From contig JACJJN010000002.1 in assembly GCA_016899975.1 (NCBI GenBank), positions 115,890 to 179,889 of the forward strand: 64,000 bases of DNA. Direction: 5' to 3'. The notes beneath the pieces were generated by a model. It did not search any database, had not been told where the DNA came from, and saw nothing but the letters and a program-made list of their open reading frames with translations. This document shows positions 18,301 through 27,627 of the stretch, piece by piece. The translations under genes and the position numbers were made by a program. Source of the stretch: Lacrimispora saccharolytica (lineage in GTDB: Bacteria; Bacillota; Clostridia; Lachnospirales; Lachnospiraceae). Numbering within the stretch: position 1 is the stretch's first letter; each line of letters opens with the position of its first letter.

Positions 18301-19575
18301 CTGTCCGCCGATGTCCAGGATACAGTCCACTTCCGGGTCAAAGAATGCTGCGGCATAATAGTGGGAGATTGTCTCTACCTCTCCCTCATCCAGCAGAAGA
18401 GCCGCTTTGATCAGCGCTTCGCCATATCCGGTGGAACAGGAATAAGCGATGTGTGCGCTGTCCGGCATCTGTGCGTAAATCTCCTGGATGGCGCGGATGG
18501 AAGTCGCCAGAGGATTTCCGTTGTTGTTGCTGTAGAAAGAGTAGAGCAGAGAACCGTCCTCGCCTACCAGCGCCGCTTTTGTGGTCGTGGAACCGGCGTC
18601 GATTCCAAGATAGCAGTTGCCTTCGTAGGTGGCAAGATCAGAAGTCGCCACATTGTTGATGCTCTGGCGTTCCAGGAAATTGTCATAATCCTCCTGGGAA
18701 GCAAACAGAGGCTCCATACGTGCCACCTCGAAATCCATGGTGATCTTTTCTTCCATACGTCTCTGGAGAGCCGTCAGAGAAACGGTCACTTTTTTGTCCG
18801 CGTTCATGGCAGAACCCATCGCTGCGAAAAGATGGGAATTTTCGGGAGCGATCGTATGCTCGTCATCCAGCTTCAGTGTCCGGATAAATGCTGCCTTCAG
18901 TTCGGAAAGGAAGTGGAGCGGTCCCCCGAGGAAAGCAACATGTCCGCGGATCGGTTTTCCGCAGGCAAGGCCGGAGATCGTCTGGTTGACCACCGCCTGA
19001 AAAATGGAAGCGGCAAGATCCTCTTTGGTAGCGCCGTCATTGATCAGCGGCTGGATATCTGTCTTGGCAAAGACACCGCAGCGTGCGGCAATGGGATAGA
19101 TCGCCCGGTAATGTTTGGCGTATTCGTTCAGTCCTGATGCGTCGCTCTGAAGCAGAGAGGCCATCTGGTCGATGAAAGAACCGGTACCGCCGGCGCAGAT
19201 ACCGTTCATTCGCTGTTCCACGTTTCCTCCCTCAAAATAGATGATCTTTGCGTCCTCGCCGCCAAGCTCGATGGCAACGTCTGTCTGAGGCGCCAGAGCC
19301 TTCAGAGAGGTGGAAACGGCGATGACTTCCTGGACAAAAGGAATCTCCAGATGTTTGGCAAGGGTGAGTCCGCCGGAACCGGTGATGACCGGATGCAGAT
19401 CATGCTCGCCCAGCTGGTCATATGCTTTTTTCAGCAGATGCGCCAGTGTTTCCTGAATGTTGGCATAGTGACGCTCGTAATCAGAAAACAGAAGATTCTG
19501 TTCTTCATCCAGAATAGCAATTTTTACGGTGGTGGAACCGATATCGATCCCAAGACTGTATGTTGTTTCGTTCAT
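15328..19575 (-). CDS. Fused 2-hydroxyacyl-CoA dehydratase activase / double-cubane-type reductase-like protein
   Basis: 1415 residues joining parts that are separate in HgdC/HgdAB systems. Residues 5-270: first ASKHA ATPase ([25 protein letters not shown], cluster Cys127 in [11 protein letters not shown] and Cys166 in AARCGVF). Residues 320-575: second ATPase ([37 protein letters not shown]). Then a cysteine motif NCKGCTNNC around 640-650, a DUF2229-type domain ([25 protein letters not shown]), and a C-terminal domain with [16 protein letters not shown] and [12 protein letters not shown], resembling the Fe-S subunits of dehydratases and double-cubane cluster proteins. It probably couples ATP hydrolysis to low-potential electron transfer; the substrate is unknown. 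AAGGAG precedes the ATG at 19575. Confidence 0.9.
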   Translation of the reverse strand: MNETTYSLGIDIGSTTVKIAILDEEQNLLFSDYERHYANIQETLAHLLKKAYDQLGEHDLHPVITGSGGLTLAKHLEIPFVQEVIAVSTSLKALAPQTDVAIELGGEDAKIIYFEGGNVEQRMNGICAGGTGSFIDQMASLLQSDASGLNEYAKHYRAIYPIAARCGVFAKTDIQPLINDGATKEDLAASIFQAVVNQTISGLACGKPIRGHVAFLGGPLHFLSELKAAFIRTLKLDDEHTIAPENSHLFAAMGSAMNADKKVTVSLTALQRRMEEKITMDFEVARMEPLFASQEDYDNFLERQSINNVATSDLATYEGNCYLGIDAGSTTTKAALVGEDGSLLYSFYSNNNGNPLATSIRAIQEIYAQMPDSAHIAYSCSTGYGEALIKAALLLDEGEVETISHYYAAAFFDPEVDCILDIGGQDMKCIKIKNGTVDSVQLNEACSSGCGSFIENFAQSLNYSVQDFAHEALFAQHPIDLGTRCTVFMNSKVKQAQKEGASVADISAGLAYSVIKNALYKVIKVSDATELGRHIVVQGGTFYNDAVLRSFERIANCEAIRPDIAGIMGAFGAALIARERYSPEKETTMLPIEKINTLKYSTTMANCKGCTNNCRLTINKFSGGRQYISGNRCERGIGKEKNKDNIPNLFDYKYKTIFGYTPLPEDEAVRGKVGIPRVLNMFENYPFWFTFFTKLKYQVVLSPTSTRKIYELGIESIPSESECYPAKLAHGHVTWLLKQGVKFIFYPCIPYERNEFPDAVNHYNCPIVTSYAENIKNNVDELNDPTIVFRNPFLSLASEATVTDGLVKEFSSISEQEVRAAAHAAWQELAHARRDIQKKGEETLRYMKETGRRGIVLAGRPYHIDPEIHHGIPDMINSYGLCVLTEDSISHLAPLERPLRVNDQWMYHTRLYAAANFVKTQENLDLIQLNSFGCGLDAVTTDQVYEILTHSGKIYTCLKIDEVNNLGAARIRVRSLLAAIRAHEKKDEPRDILPASIKKPVFTREMRKDYTILCPQMSPIHFRLLQPAFNACGYNLEVLPNDNKEAVDVGLKYVNNDACYPSLMVVGQIMQALLSGKYDLNRVAVIMSQTGGGCRASNYIGFIRRALEKADMGQIPVISVNLSGLEENPGFKITPELARRLCYAAEFGDIMMRCTYRMRPYEQKKGTTNRLHKKWEKICIDFVSSKRISHTRFKQICRTMIRDFDNIPITDEKKPRVGIVGEILVKFLPAANNYLAELLEKEGAEAVVPDLIDFFCYSFYNSNFKAEYLGAKKSTALLSNAGLKAINWLRSAAVEEFKKSRHFDPPARIEDLAEYASPIVSVGNQTGEGWFLTGEMMELIHSGVFNIVCTQPFACLPNHIVGKGVIKAIRKEYPKANIVAVDYDPGASEVNQLNRIKLMLSTAVKNLEQEEQKDA

Positions 19576-19720
19576 AGAATCATTCTCCTTACTGAATTTC
19601 TTTACAATAATTATGGATTCCCCACAAACGGTACCGTATATCCTGCAGAAAATGATTTTCCGATATACGTTCGTTCGCTGTACGGGGTTACATACATTTG
19701 AATAAGTAGGAATCCATCAC

Positions 19721-19749
19721 ATTATACGACAAAACCTGAGGAAATACAA
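19721..19749 (-). promoter_or_regulatory. Predicted promoter of the 1415-residue protein gene
   Basis: Minus-strand TTGTAT (19744-19749), 17 bases, consensus TATAAT (19721-19726). The leader is about 140 bases and contains an imperfect dyad around 19635-19675. Confidence 0.65.
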
Positions 19750-19861
19750 ATGGAAAAACCCGCAGGCAAATGCAAAAAAATATAAAATATGCATAAAAAC
19801 ATGACACATATCTGACAGAAAGAAATTTTGAAACACGCTCCGGGAAATTGAAAAGTCAAAA

Positions 19862-19911
19862 ACCCCGCAGCAAGCTACGGGACATCAAATTTGTAGCGCT
19901 GCAGAGCTGCG
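19862..19911. repeat. Inverted repeat upstream of tgt
   Basis: CCCGCAGC near 19863 pairs with GCTGCGGG near 19911, and GCTAC with GTAGC inside. It lies between the two divergent promoters of the 450-bp gap 19576-20025, which otherwise holds no gene. It may be an eroded palindromic repeat. Confidence 0.45.
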
Positions 19912-19962
19912 GGAATAAATGCATGCCAGATGACGCCGGATATTTATTTTTTGATGTACTGG

Positions 19963-19991
19963 TTGAAAAAAGGATGCCGGAACGTTATAAT
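19963..19991 (+). promoter_or_regulatory. Predicted promoter of tgt
   Basis: TTGAAA (19963-19968), 17 bases, TATAAT (19986-19991), ending 34 bases before the start codon. Confidence 0.75.
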
Positions 19992-20025
19992 AGAGAACGT
20001 GTAATTTTCAGAAAGGACGGAACAG

Positions 20026-21165
20026 ATGGGAAAATATAGAATTTTAGCGGAAGAGGGGCGTGCGAAGCGTGCCGAATTTGAGACGGTTCACGGAACGATC
20101 CAGACTCCCGTTTTTATGAATGTGGGTACGGCTGCAGCGATCAAGGGCGCAGTTTCCACCATGGATCTTCAGGGGATCAAGACGCAGGTGGAACTTTCCA
20201 ACACATATCACCTTCATGTACGGCCGGGAGACGAGGTCGTAAAAAAGATGGGCGGACTTCATAAGTTTATGGTATGGGACAAACCGATCCTGACGGATTC
20301 CGGCGGGTTTCAGGTGTTTTCACTGGCTGGTTTGAGAAAGATCAAAGAAGAGGGCGTTTATTTCAATTCTCATGTGGACGGACGCAAGATTTTTATGGGA
20401 CCGGAAGAAAGTATGCAGATCCAGTCAAATCTTGCATCTACCATCGCGATGGCGTTTGATGAATGTCCTTCCAGCGTTGCGGACCGGAAGTATGTACAGG
20501 ATTCCGTGGACCGTACCGCCCGGTGGCTGATGCGGTGCAAAAAGAAAATGCAGGAGCTGAATCAGCAGGAAGATACGATCAACCCGCACCAGATGCTGTT
20601 TGGTATCAATCAGGGCGCCATCTATGCGGACATCCGGATCGACCATGCGAAGAGAATCCGTGAGATGGATCTGGACGGCTATGCCGTCGGAGGCCTTGCC
20701 GTCGGGGAGAGCCATGAGGAAATGTATCATATTCTGGAAGAAGTAGTGCCTTATCTGCCGAAAGACAAACCTACCTACCTGATGGGCGTCGGAACCCCGG
20801 CAAACATCCTGGAAGGCGTAGAACGCGGCATCGACTTCTTTGACTGCGTCTACCCGAGCAGAAACGGCCGCCATGGACACGTCTACACCAACGCAGGAAA
20901 GCTGAACCTGTTCAATCAGAAATACGAACTGGATCCTCGCCCGATCGAGGAAGGCTGCCAGTGCCCGGCATGCCGCCATTACAGCAGAGCTTATATCCGC
21001 CACCTGCTGAAAGCAAAAGAAATGCTCGGCATGCGCCTGTGTGTACTCCACAACCTGTATTTCTACAACAACATGATGGAAGAAATCCGCACCGCACTGG
21101 AAGAAGGCAGATTTGCGGAATACAAACGCGCAAAACTGGATAGAATGCAGAATGGACAGAAGTAA
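20026..21165 (+). CDS. tgt: Queuine/preQ1 tRNA-guanine transglycosylase
   Basis: 379 residues. Exchanges guanine-34 in GUN anticodons for the queuosine precursor preQ1. Visible: TDSGGFQVFSLAGLRKI with the catalytic general base Asp, AVGGLAVGES, the nucleophilic Asp in FDCVYPSRNGRHGHV, and the zinc site CQCPACRHYS with a later His in VLHNLYFYNN. The start ATG at 20026 follows AAAGGACGG. It is transcribed alone toward a hairpin terminator, with yajC next; tgt-yajC proximity is common in bacteria. Confidence 0.97.
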   Translation: MGKYRILAEEGRAKRAEFETVHGTIQTPVFMNVGTAAAIKGAVSTMDLQGIKTQVELSNTYHLHVRPGDEVVKKMGGLHKFMVWDKPILTDSGGFQVFSLAGLRKIKEEGVYFNSHVDGRKIFMGPEESMQIQSNLASTIAMAFDECPSSVADRKYVQDSVDRTARWLMRCKKKMQELNQQEDTINPHQMLFGINQGAIYADIRIDHAKRIREMDLDGYAVGGLAVGESHEEMYHILEEVVPYLPKDKPTYLMGVGTPANILEGVERGIDFFDCVYPSRNGRHGHVYTNAGKLNLFNQKYELDPRPIEEGCQCPACRHYSRAYIRHLLKAKEMLGMRLCVLHNLYFYNNMMEEIRTALEEGRFAEYKRAKLDRMQNGQK

Positions 21166-21200
21166 GTACGAAAATGCTAACTAACGTTTATCAATAAACA

Positions 21201-21258
21201 GAAAACAGCCCCGCGCAGACCGCATGTGTGTATGAGGGGCATTTGCGGGGCTGTTTTC
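21201..21258. terminator. Terminator after tgt
   Basis: Perfect 14-bp stem (21201-21214 with 21245-21258) starting with GAAAA and ending with TTTTC, so it works on either strand. The 30-base loop has its own small hairpin potential. Confidence 0.7.
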
Positions 21259-21321
21259 GTCCGGTTCATAATAACACGTAAGCAAAACAACCCCATTTTT
21301 GAACAAAATTCCAGAAAAGGC

Positions 21322-21350
21322 TTGCTGAAATACCAAATATTGTGTATTAT
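21322..21350 (+). promoter_or_regulatory. Predicted promoter of yajC
   Basis: TTGCTG (21322-21327), 17 bases, TATTAT (21345-21350). Confidence 0.55.
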
Positions 21351-21409
21351 GGTAGTAGTTTTTTCCAAGAGAAAAAGCAAGTTGTATAAAATAATCAGGA
21401 GGAATGAAA

Positions 21410-21763
21410 ATGTTAGTAGCAAGCGGTTCTGCTGCCGGCGCAGCAGGCATGGGTTCTATGCTGATCTGGCTGGTGGCTATGGTTGCTATGTTCTATTTTC
21501 TGCTGATCCGTCCGCAGAAAAAGGAACAGAAGAAGATGCAGGCAATGCTCAGCGAGATGGCTGTAGGCGATGCGGTTGTTACAAGCGGAGGTTTTTACGG
21601 AATCGTGATCGACATTACTGAAGATGACGTAATCGTCGAGTTTGGAAACAATAAAAACTGCCGTATTCCGATGCGCAAAACAGCGATTGCAGAAGTTGAA
21701 AAGCCGGAACTGGTATCTTCCGAGCCAAAGGAAGAAAAGAAAAAAGAAGAAAAAAAGAAATAA
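21410..21763 (+). CDS. yajC: Preprotein translocase-associated protein YajC
   Basis: 117 residues. Single N-terminal transmembrane helix (SMLIWLVAMVAMFYFLLIRP), then the conserved cytoplasmic part KKEQKKMQAMLSEMAVGDAV and VTSGGFYGIV. YajC associates with SecDF-YidC and SecYEG. The C-terminus is an unusual run of Lys and Glu (EPKEEKKKEEKKK). AGGAGG (21397-21402) is 7 bases before the ATG at 21410; the ATG at 21404 is too close. No secD/secF follows. Confidence 0.93.
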   Translation: MLVASGSAAGAAGMGSMLIWLVAMVAMFYFLLIRPQKKEQKKMQAMLSEMAVGDAVVTSGGFYGIVIDITEDDVIVEFGNNKNCRIPMRKTAIAEVEKPELVSSEPKEEKKKEEKKK

Positions 21764-21779
21764 TACAGTAAAATGCAGA

Positions 21780-21828
21780 ATGGCGCCACGAATTTTTCAG
21801 TATCGTGGCGCCATATTTGCTTTTTATA
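21780..21828 (+). terminator. Terminator after yajC
   Basis: Perfect 12-bp stem (21780-21791 with 21803-21814), 11-base loop, then ATTTGCTTTTTAT. Confidence 0.75.
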
Positions 21829-21838
21829 CAAATTTTTA

Positions 21839-21867
21839 TTGAAATCACCGTAAAAATGCCGTATTAT
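21839..21867 (+). promoter_or_regulatory. Predicted promoter of leuB-ilvD-ilvB
   Basis: TTGAAA (21839-21844), 17 bases, TATTAT (21862-21867). The leader to the leuB start is only about 30 bases, too short for a T-box or a leader-peptide attenuator, so control is likely by repressor binding or not transcriptional. Confidence 0.65.
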
Positions 21868-21905
21868 ATTACCTAAGAATTATTTTCAGGAAAGAGGTAG
21901 AGATT

Positions 21906-22994
21906 ATGGAGTTTCGGATTGGTTTGATTCGCGGAGACGGCATAGGACCGGAAATTGTCACGGAGGCAAAAAAGGTTCTCGATGCCGTCTCTTGTGCATA
22001 TGGGCATACATTTCACTATACAGACCTTCTTCTGGGCGGCGCGTCTATTGATGCGTGCGGGGTGCCTCTGACGGATGAAACGGTGGCTGAGGCGAAGCAG
22101 TGCGACGCGGTTTTGATGGGATCCATCGGCGGGGATGCGAAAACTTCCCCATGGTATCAGCTTCCGCCGGAAAAACGTCCGGAGGCGGGACTGCTGCGGA
22201 TCCGCAAGGAACTGGGGCTGTTTGCCAATCTCCGTCCGGCTTATCTGTATGAAGAGCTGAAGGACGCCTGCCCGCTGAAAGAGGAGATCATTGCAGACGG
22301 TTTCGATCTTGTGATCATGAGAGAATTGACCGGAGGCCTTTACTTTGGAGAGAGAAAGACCGTTGTGGAAGACGGGATCAGAAAAGCGGTAGATACGCTG
22401 ACCTACAATGAAAAGGAAATTCGCCGCATCGCTGTCCGTGCCTTTGATATCGCACGGAAGAGAAGAAAGAAAGTGACCAGCGTGGATAAGGCAAACGTGC
22501 TGGATTCTTCCCGTCTCTGGAGAGCGGTTGTGGAAGAGGTGGCAAAAGATTATACGGATGTTACTCTGGAACATATGCTGGTGGACAACTGTGCGATGCA
22601 GCTGGTTCGTGATCCGGCACAGTTTGATGTGATCCTGACGGAGAACATGTTTGGCGACATTCTTTCCGATGAGGCAAGCATGGTGACCGGTTCCATCGGT
22701 ATGCTGTCCTCCGCCAGCCTGAATGAGAGCAGCTTCGGTCTTTATGAACCGAGCCATGGATCCGCTCCCGATATTGCAGGAAAAAATATTGCCAACCCCA
22801 TTGCCACCGTGCTTTCCGCGGCAATGATGCTCCGCTATTCACTGAATCTGGATCAGGAAGCGGATGCTGTGGAGCAGGCGGTGAAACGGGTGTTGAAAAA
22901 GGGATACCGTACCGTGGATATCATGTCGGAAGGCTGTATCCAGGTGTCCACTATACAGATGGGAGATCTGCTGGCAAAGGAAATTGAAGCGTGA
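21906..22994 (+). CDS. leuB: 3-isopropylmalate dehydrogenase
   Basis: 362 residues. NAD-dependent oxidative decarboxylation of 3-isopropylmalate, the third step specific to leucine. Marks: [20 protein letters not shown] at the N-terminus, [15 protein letters not shown] (substrate Arg residues), [31 protein letters not shown] with the metal-binding Asp residues, and [19 protein letters not shown]. The frame starts at an ATG with AAGAGG upstream. It is first in an operon with ilvD (21 bp) and ilvB; leuA, leuC and leuD are not here. Confidence 0.96.
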   Translation: MEFRIGLIRGDGIGPEIVTEAKKVLDAVSCAYGHTFHYTDLLLGGASIDACGVPLTDETVAEAKQCDAVLMGSIGGDAKTSPWYQLPPEKRPEAGLLRIRKELGLFANLRPAYLYEELKDACPLKEEIIADGFDLVIMRELTGGLYFGERKTVVEDGIRKAVDTLTYNEKEIRRIAVRAFDIARKRRKKVTSVDKANVLDSSRLWRAVVEEVAKDYTDVTLEHMLVDNCAMQLVRDPAQFDVILTENMFGDILSDEASMVTGSIGMLSSASLNESSFGLYEPSHGSAPDIAGKNIANPIATVLSAAMMLRYSLNLDQEADAVEQAVKRVLKKGYRTVDIMSEGCIQVSTIQMGDLLAKEIEA

Positions 22995-23015
22995 AGGACC
23001 AAGGAGGAGAAGAAG

Positions 23016-24683
23016 ATGAAAAGTGATGCAGTAAAAAAAGGGATCGCCCAGTCTCCGCAGCGTTCACTGCTGCGCGCTCTGGGACTGTCCGAAGAGGAAT
23101 TGAAAAAACCGCTGGTCGGAATCGTCAGCTCTTACAATGAGATCGTTCCCGGCCATATGAATCTGGATAAGATCACAGAGGCGGTCAAAATGGGAGTTGC
23201 CATGGCAGGAGGCGTGCCAATCGTCTTTCCGGCGATCGCTGTTTGCGACGGAATTGCCATGGGACATATCGGAATGAAATATTCCCTGGTAACCCGCGAC
23301 CTGATCGCGGATTCCACCGAATGCATGGCGACGGCTCACCAGTTTGACGCGCTGGTATGTATCCCCAACTGTGATAAAAATGTACCGGGACTTCTGATGG
23401 CGGCGGCAAGGATCAATGTACCCACCGTGTTTGTAAGCGGAGGCCCGATGCTTGCAGGACGTGTGAAAGGCAACAAAACCAGTCTTTCCAGTATGTTTGA
23501 GGCCGTTGGCTCTTATGCGGCGGGAACGATGACGGAGGAGGACGTGCGCGAATTTGAGTGCAAGACCTGTCCGACCTGCGGCTCCTGTTCCGGTATGTAT
23601 ACCGCCAACAGTATGAACTGTCTGACGGAAGTGCTTGGTATGGGACTGAAAGGAAACGGTACGATCCCTGCAGTATATTCCGAACGTCTGGTGCTTGCAA
23701 AACAGGCAGGTATGAAGGTGATGGAACTGCTGGAGAAAAATATCCGGCCAAGCGATATCCTGACGGAAGACGCGTTTATGAACGCACTGACGGTGGATAT
23801 GGCGCTGGGATGCTCTACCAATAGTATGCTGCATCTTCCGGCAATCGCTCACGAAGCTGGTGTTGAGCTGAATCCGGAGATCGCCAATGCGATCAGTGAA
23901 AAGACCCCGAACCTGTGCCACCTGGCACCGGCGGGCCATACTTATATTGAAGAATTGAACGAGGCAGGCGGTGTTTATGCAGTGATGAACGAGCTGAACA
24001 AGCTGGGCCTGATCCATACAGACTGTATGACGGTGACAGGAAAGACGGTGGGAGAGAACATCCAGGGATGTGTGAATAAAAATCCGGAAGTCATCCGTCC
24101 GGTAGAAAATCCATACAGCAAAACCGGCGGTATCGCGGTGCTGAAAGGAAATCTCGCGCCGGAGACAGCGGTTGTCAAACGTTCTGCTGTTTGTGACGAA
24201 ATGCTGGTACACGAAGGACCGGCACGTGTTTTTGATTGTGAGGAAGATGCCATTGCGGCGATCCGCGGAGGGAAAATTGTTCCGGGAGACGTTGTGGTGA
24301 TCCGTTATGAAGGTCCAAAGGGTGGTCCGGGCATGAGAGAGATGCTGAATCCTACTTCTGCGATTGCAGGAATGGGTCTTGGCGATACGGTTGCACTGAT
24401 CACAGACGGACGTTTTTCGGGAGCATCCCGCGGCGCGTCCATCGGACATGTCTGCCCGGAAGCGGCGGTGGGCGGCCCGATCGCTCTGGTAGAGGAAGGC
24501 GACCGGATCAGCATCAATATTCCGGAGCATAAACTGGAACTGTTGGTGGATGAGGAAGAACTTGCCCGCAGGAGAGCAGAATGGAAACCGCGCAAACCGG
24601 CGGTGACCACAGGTTATCTGGCGAGATATGCGAAAATGGTGACAAGCGCCAGAAGAGGAGCGGTTCTGGAGATTCCTGACTGA
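23016..24683 (+). CDS. ilvD: Dihydroxy-acid dehydratase
   Basis: 555 residues. Fe-S enzyme that makes 2-ketoisovalerate and 2-keto-3-methylvalerate, shared by valine, isoleucine and leucine synthesis. Marks: [70 protein letters not shown] and [17 protein letters not shown]. It has the sequence of a true IlvD, unlike the paralogue at 4548. Ribosome site AAGGAGGAGAAG before the ATG. Sits between leuB and ilvB. Confidence 0.97.
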   Translation: MKSDAVKKGIAQSPQRSLLRALGLSEEELKKPLVGIVSSYNEIVPGHMNLDKITEAVKMGVAMAGGVPIVFPAIAVCDGIAMGHIGMKYSLVTRDLIADSTECMATAHQFDALVCIPNCDKNVPGLLMAAARINVPTVFVSGGPMLAGRVKGNKTSLSSMFEAVGSYAAGTMTEEDVREFECKTCPTCGSCSGMYTANSMNCLTEVLGMGLKGNGTIPAVYSERLVLAKQAGMKVMELLEKNIRPSDILTEDAFMNALTVDMALGCSTNSMLHLPAIAHEAGVELNPEIANAISEKTPNLCHLAPAGHTYIEELNEAGGVYAVMNELNKLGLIHTDCMTVTGKTVGENIQGCVNKNPEVIRPVENPYSKTGGIAVLKGNLAPETAVVKRSAVCDEMLVHEGPARVFDCEEDAIAAIRGGKIVPGDVVVIRYEGPKGGPGMREMLNPTSAIAGMGLGDTVALITDGRFSGASRGASIGHVCPEAAVGGPIALVEEGDRISINIPEHKLELLVDEEELARRRAEWKPRKPAVTTGYLARYAKMVTSARRGAVLEIPD

Positions 24684-24725
24684 ACAGCTGCCGGAAGATA
24701 ATTTGATTGAGAGGAGAGATGCACC

Positions 24726-26396
24726 ATGCAGTTAACAGGTTCACGGATTGTTATAGAGTGTTTGAAAGAACAGGGTGTAGATACCGTATTTGGTTATCCG
24801 GGAGGAACGATCCTGAATATTTACGATGAGCTTTACAGCCATCCGGAAATTCATCATATTCTGACATCCCATGAACAGGGCGCCGCCCATGCGGCGGACG
24901 GCTATGCCCGTGCGACCGGAAAGGTAGGCGTATGTATGGCGACCAGCGGTCCCGGAGCGACAAACCTGGTGACAGGTATCGCGACGGCGTATATGGATTC
25001 GTCGCCGGTGGTGGCGATCACCGCTAACGTAGGAAAATCCCTGTTGGGAAAGGATAGTTTTCAGGAAGTGGATATTGCAGGCGTTGTGATGCCGATTACG
25101 AAACATAGTATGATCGTCAAGAATGTTGCGGATCTGGCGAATACTCTGCGCCGTGCTTTTAGAATTGCACAAAGCGGACGTCCGGGTCCTGTGCTTGTGG
25201 ATATCACAAAGGATGTCACCGCGGCAAAATATGAATATGAATACAAAGAACCGGAAAAAATTGAGCGTCAGGTGAATACCATTACAGAGGAGGCTCTTGA
25301 GGAAGCTGCTGCGCTGATCCGGCAGGCGAAACGCCCGTACATTTTCGTCGGAGGCGGCGCGGTGATCTCCGGCGCTTCCGACGAAGTGCGGGAGCTTGCG
25401 CATAAGCTTCAGGTCCCGGTCTGTGACAGTCTGATGGGAAAAGGAGTATTCCCCGGCGATGACCCTCTGTACACAGGAATGCTGGGCATGCACGGAACAA
25501 AGACTTCCAATCTCGGTGTGACGAAGTGTGATCTTCTGATCGTGCTTGGAGCACGCTTCTCTGACCGTGTCACGGGAGATACCAGCAGATTCGCGAAGAA
25601 GGCAAAGATTCTGCAGTTCGATATTGACGCGGCTGAGATCAACAAAAATGTTGTTGTGGACACCTGTGTGATCGGAGATCTGAAAGAGTCACTGAAGCGC
25701 CTGAATGAACGCCTGGAGCCAAAGGAATATCCGGAATGGCTCGAGGAAATCAGGGAGCTGGAAAAACGTTATCCGATGAAACACGAGGATGGATTGACCG
25801 GACCGGCAGTTATGGAAGAGATTTACCGCGTGACAAAGGGCGACGCGGTGATCACAACAGATGTTGGCCAGCATCAGATGTGGGCGGCACAGTATTATGC
25901 TTACAAAGAACCGAGACAGCTTCTGACCTCCGGAGGACTTGGAACAATGGGCTTTGGGCTCGGAGCAGCCATGGGCGCGAAGATGGGAAGACCGGATCAA
26001 ACGGTGATCAACATCGCAGGCGACGGTTGTTTCCGTATGAACATGAATGAGATTGCGACCCTTTCCAGATACCGGATACCGGTGATCGAAGTGGTGATCA
26101 ATAATCATGTGCTTGGAATGGTACGCCAGTGGCAGACCTTGTTCTATAAACAACGCTATTCCTATACGGTTCTGGACGATGCGACAGATTTTGTAAAAGT
26201 GGCGGAGGCTCTGGGCGCAAAAGGGATCCGTGTGACAAAGAAAGAAGAGATTGCTCCAGCCATCGAGGAAGCGATCGCATACGGAGGGCCGGTTGTCATT
26301 GACTGTCAGATTGACCGGGACGACAAAGTATTCCCGATGGTTGCTGCAGGCGCAGCGATCGAGGAAGTATTTGATGCGGATGACCTTGCAGAGTAA
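24726..26396 (+). CDS. ilvB: Acetolactate synthase, large (catalytic) subunit
   Basis: 556 residues. Thiamine-diphosphate enzyme joining two pyruvates (or pyruvate and 2-ketobutyrate). Marks: catalytic Glu in ILTSHEQGAAHAADGYARA, FAD-region LGMHGTKTSNLGV, the ThDP/Mg motif INIAGDGCFRMNMNEIATLS and ending VINNHVLGMVRQWQ. The biosynthetic, FAD-binding form is favoured over the catabolic type by the leuB-ilvD context. No small regulatory subunit (ilvN) gene is next to it, which is unusual; it may be elsewhere. Confidence 0.95.
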   Translation: MQLTGSRIVIECLKEQGVDTVFGYPGGTILNIYDELYSHPEIHHILTSHEQGAAHAADGYARATGKVGVCMATSGPGATNLVTGIATAYMDSSPVVAITANVGKSLLGKDSFQEVDIAGVVMPITKHSMIVKNVADLANTLRRAFRIAQSGRPGPVLVDITKDVTAAKYEYEYKEPEKIERQVNTITEEALEEAAALIRQAKRPYIFVGGGAVISGASDEVRELAHKLQVPVCDSLMGKGVFPGDDPLYTGMLGMHGTKTSNLGVTKCDLLIVLGARFSDRVTGDTSRFAKKAKILQFDIDAAEINKNVVVDTCVIGDLKESLKRLNERLEPKEYPEWLEEIRELEKRYPMKHEDGLTGPAVMEEIYRVTKGDAVITTDVGQHQMWAAQYYAYKEPRQLLTSGGLGTMGFGLGAAMGAKMGRPDQTVINIAGDGCFRMNMNEIATLSRYRIPVIEVVINNHVLGMVRQWQTLFYKQRYSYTVLDDATDFVKVAEALGAKGIRVTKKEEIAPAIEEAIAYGGPVVIDCQIDRDDKVFPMVAAGAAIEEVFDADDLAE

Positions 26397-26412
26397 TTTG
26401 AGAGAAAAAAGG

Positions 26413-26441
26413 TTGACAGAAACTTAACAGCGTTGTATCAT
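26413..26441 (+). promoter_or_regulatory. Predicted promoter of serC-serA
   Basis: TTGACA (26413-26418), 17 bases, TATCAT (26436-26441); a near-consensus -35. Confidence 0.72.
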
Positions 26442-26478
26442 TGTTTTATCACGGTAAAGCAGTGATGCATTACAAGGA

Positions 26479-26504
26479 GAAATACGGTTTTGCGGCCGTA
26501 TTTC
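26479..26504 (+). promoter_or_regulatory. Hairpin in the serC leader
   Basis: GAAATACGG (26479-26487) with CCGTATTTC (26496-26504), 8-base loop, followed by TTCTGC. The U run is poor, so it may stabilise the mRNA or act as a weak attenuator; it could also terminate read-through from ilvB. Confidence 0.4.
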
Positions 26505-26544
26505 TTCTGCAAATAAGCAAAAAGACGCGAGGAGGATGTGTGAA

Positions 26545-27627
26545 GTGAGCAGAGTTTACAATTTTTCCGCAGGTCCGGCTGTACTGCCGGAAGAGGTTTT
26601 AAGAGAAGCACAGGAAGAAATGCTGGATTACCGCGGCTGCGGCATGTCGGTGATGGAAATGAGCCATCGTTCTTCGGTTTTCCAGCAGATCATTGATGAG
26701 GCGGAGTCAGATCTTCGCCAATTGATGAACATCCCGAAAGAGTATAAAGTGCTGTTTCTCCAGGGCGGAGCTTCCCTGCAGTTTGCAATGATCCCGATGA
26801 ACCTGATGAAAAACCGTGTGGCAGATTATATCGTCACCGGCCAGTGGGCAAAAAAAGCTTACCAGGAAGCTCAGAAATACGGAAAGGCAAACAAGATCGC
26901 GTCGTCCGAGGATCAGACGTTTTCTTATATCCCGGATTGTTCGGATCTTCCGGTGAGCCCGGATGCGGATTATGTATACATCTGTGAAAACAATACCATC
27001 TATGGAACAAAATTCAAAGAACTTCCAAACACCAAAGGAAAACTTCTTGTATCCGACGTATCCTCCTGCTTTCTGTCTGAGCCTGTGGATGTATCCAGAT
27101 ATGGAATCCTTTATGGCGGCGTTCAGAAAAATATCGGACCGGCGGGCATGGTGATCGCCATTGTCCGTGAGGACCTGATCACCGAGGATGTGCTGCCGGG
27201 GACTCCGACGATGATGATGTATAAGACCCATGCGGATGCGGGGTCCATGTACAACACACCGAACTGCTGGAGTATCTATATGTGCGGCAAAGTGTTCCAG
27301 TGGCTGAAACGGATGGGCGGCCTGTCTGTGATGAAGGAGCGGAATGAGGAAAAGGCAAAGATCCTGTACGATTTTCTGGATTCCAGCAAAATGTTCCGCG
27401 GCACGGTTGTACCAAAAGACCGTTCTCTGATGAATGTCCCGTTTGTGACGGGAGACAGTGAGCTGGACGCAAAATTTGTGAAGGAGGCGAAAGCCGCCGG
27501 ATTCGAAAACCTGAAGGGGCACAGGACCGTGGGCGGCATGAGAGCCAGCATCTATAACGCAATGCCAAAAGAAGGCGTGGAGGCGCTGGTGGCGTTTATG
27601 AAAGAATTTGAGGAGGCGAATCTGTGA
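26545..27627 (+). CDS. serC: Phosphoserine aminotransferase
   Basis: 360 residues. PLP enzyme converting 3-phosphohydroxypyruvate and glutamate to phosphoserine. Starts SRVYNFSAGPAVLPEEVL; MSHRSSVFQQII and SDVSSCFLSEPVDVSRYG, then GGVQKNIGPAGMVIAIVRED with the PLP Lys. The GTG at 26545 is chosen because GAGGAGG is 9 bases upstream and the length fits; an ATG at 26536 overlaps the ribosome site. The stop overlaps the serA start by one base. Confidence 0.94.
   Translation: MSRVYNFSAGPAVLPEEVLREAQEEMLDYRGCGMSVMEMSHRSSVFQQIIDEAESDLRQLMNIPKEYKVLFLQGGASLQFAMIPMNLMKNRVADYIVTGQWAKKAYQEAQKYGKANKIASSEDQTFSYIPDCSDLPVSPDADYVYICENNTIYGTKFKELPNTKGKLLVSDVSSCFLSEPVDVSRYGILYGGVQKNIGPAGMVIAIVREDLITEDVLPGTPTMMMYKTHADAGSMYNTPNCWSIYMCGKVFQWLKRMGGLSVMKERNEEKAKILYDFLDSSKMFRGTVVPKDRSLMNVPFVTGDSELDAKFVKEAKAAGFENLKGHRTVGGMRASIYNAMPKEGVEALVAFMKEFEEANL

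Noticed and set aside
16627..19137. 836-residue open frame antisense to the 1415-residue protein gene
   Set aside because: It lies wholly opposite a clearly conserved gene; composition is that of a reverse-strand shadow (Arg/Asp/Val rich, no domain), and no ribosome site or promoter supports it.
21868..21905. T-box or leucine attenuator before leuB
   Set aside because: The leader from the predicted promoter is only about 30 bases and contains no specifier-type structure.
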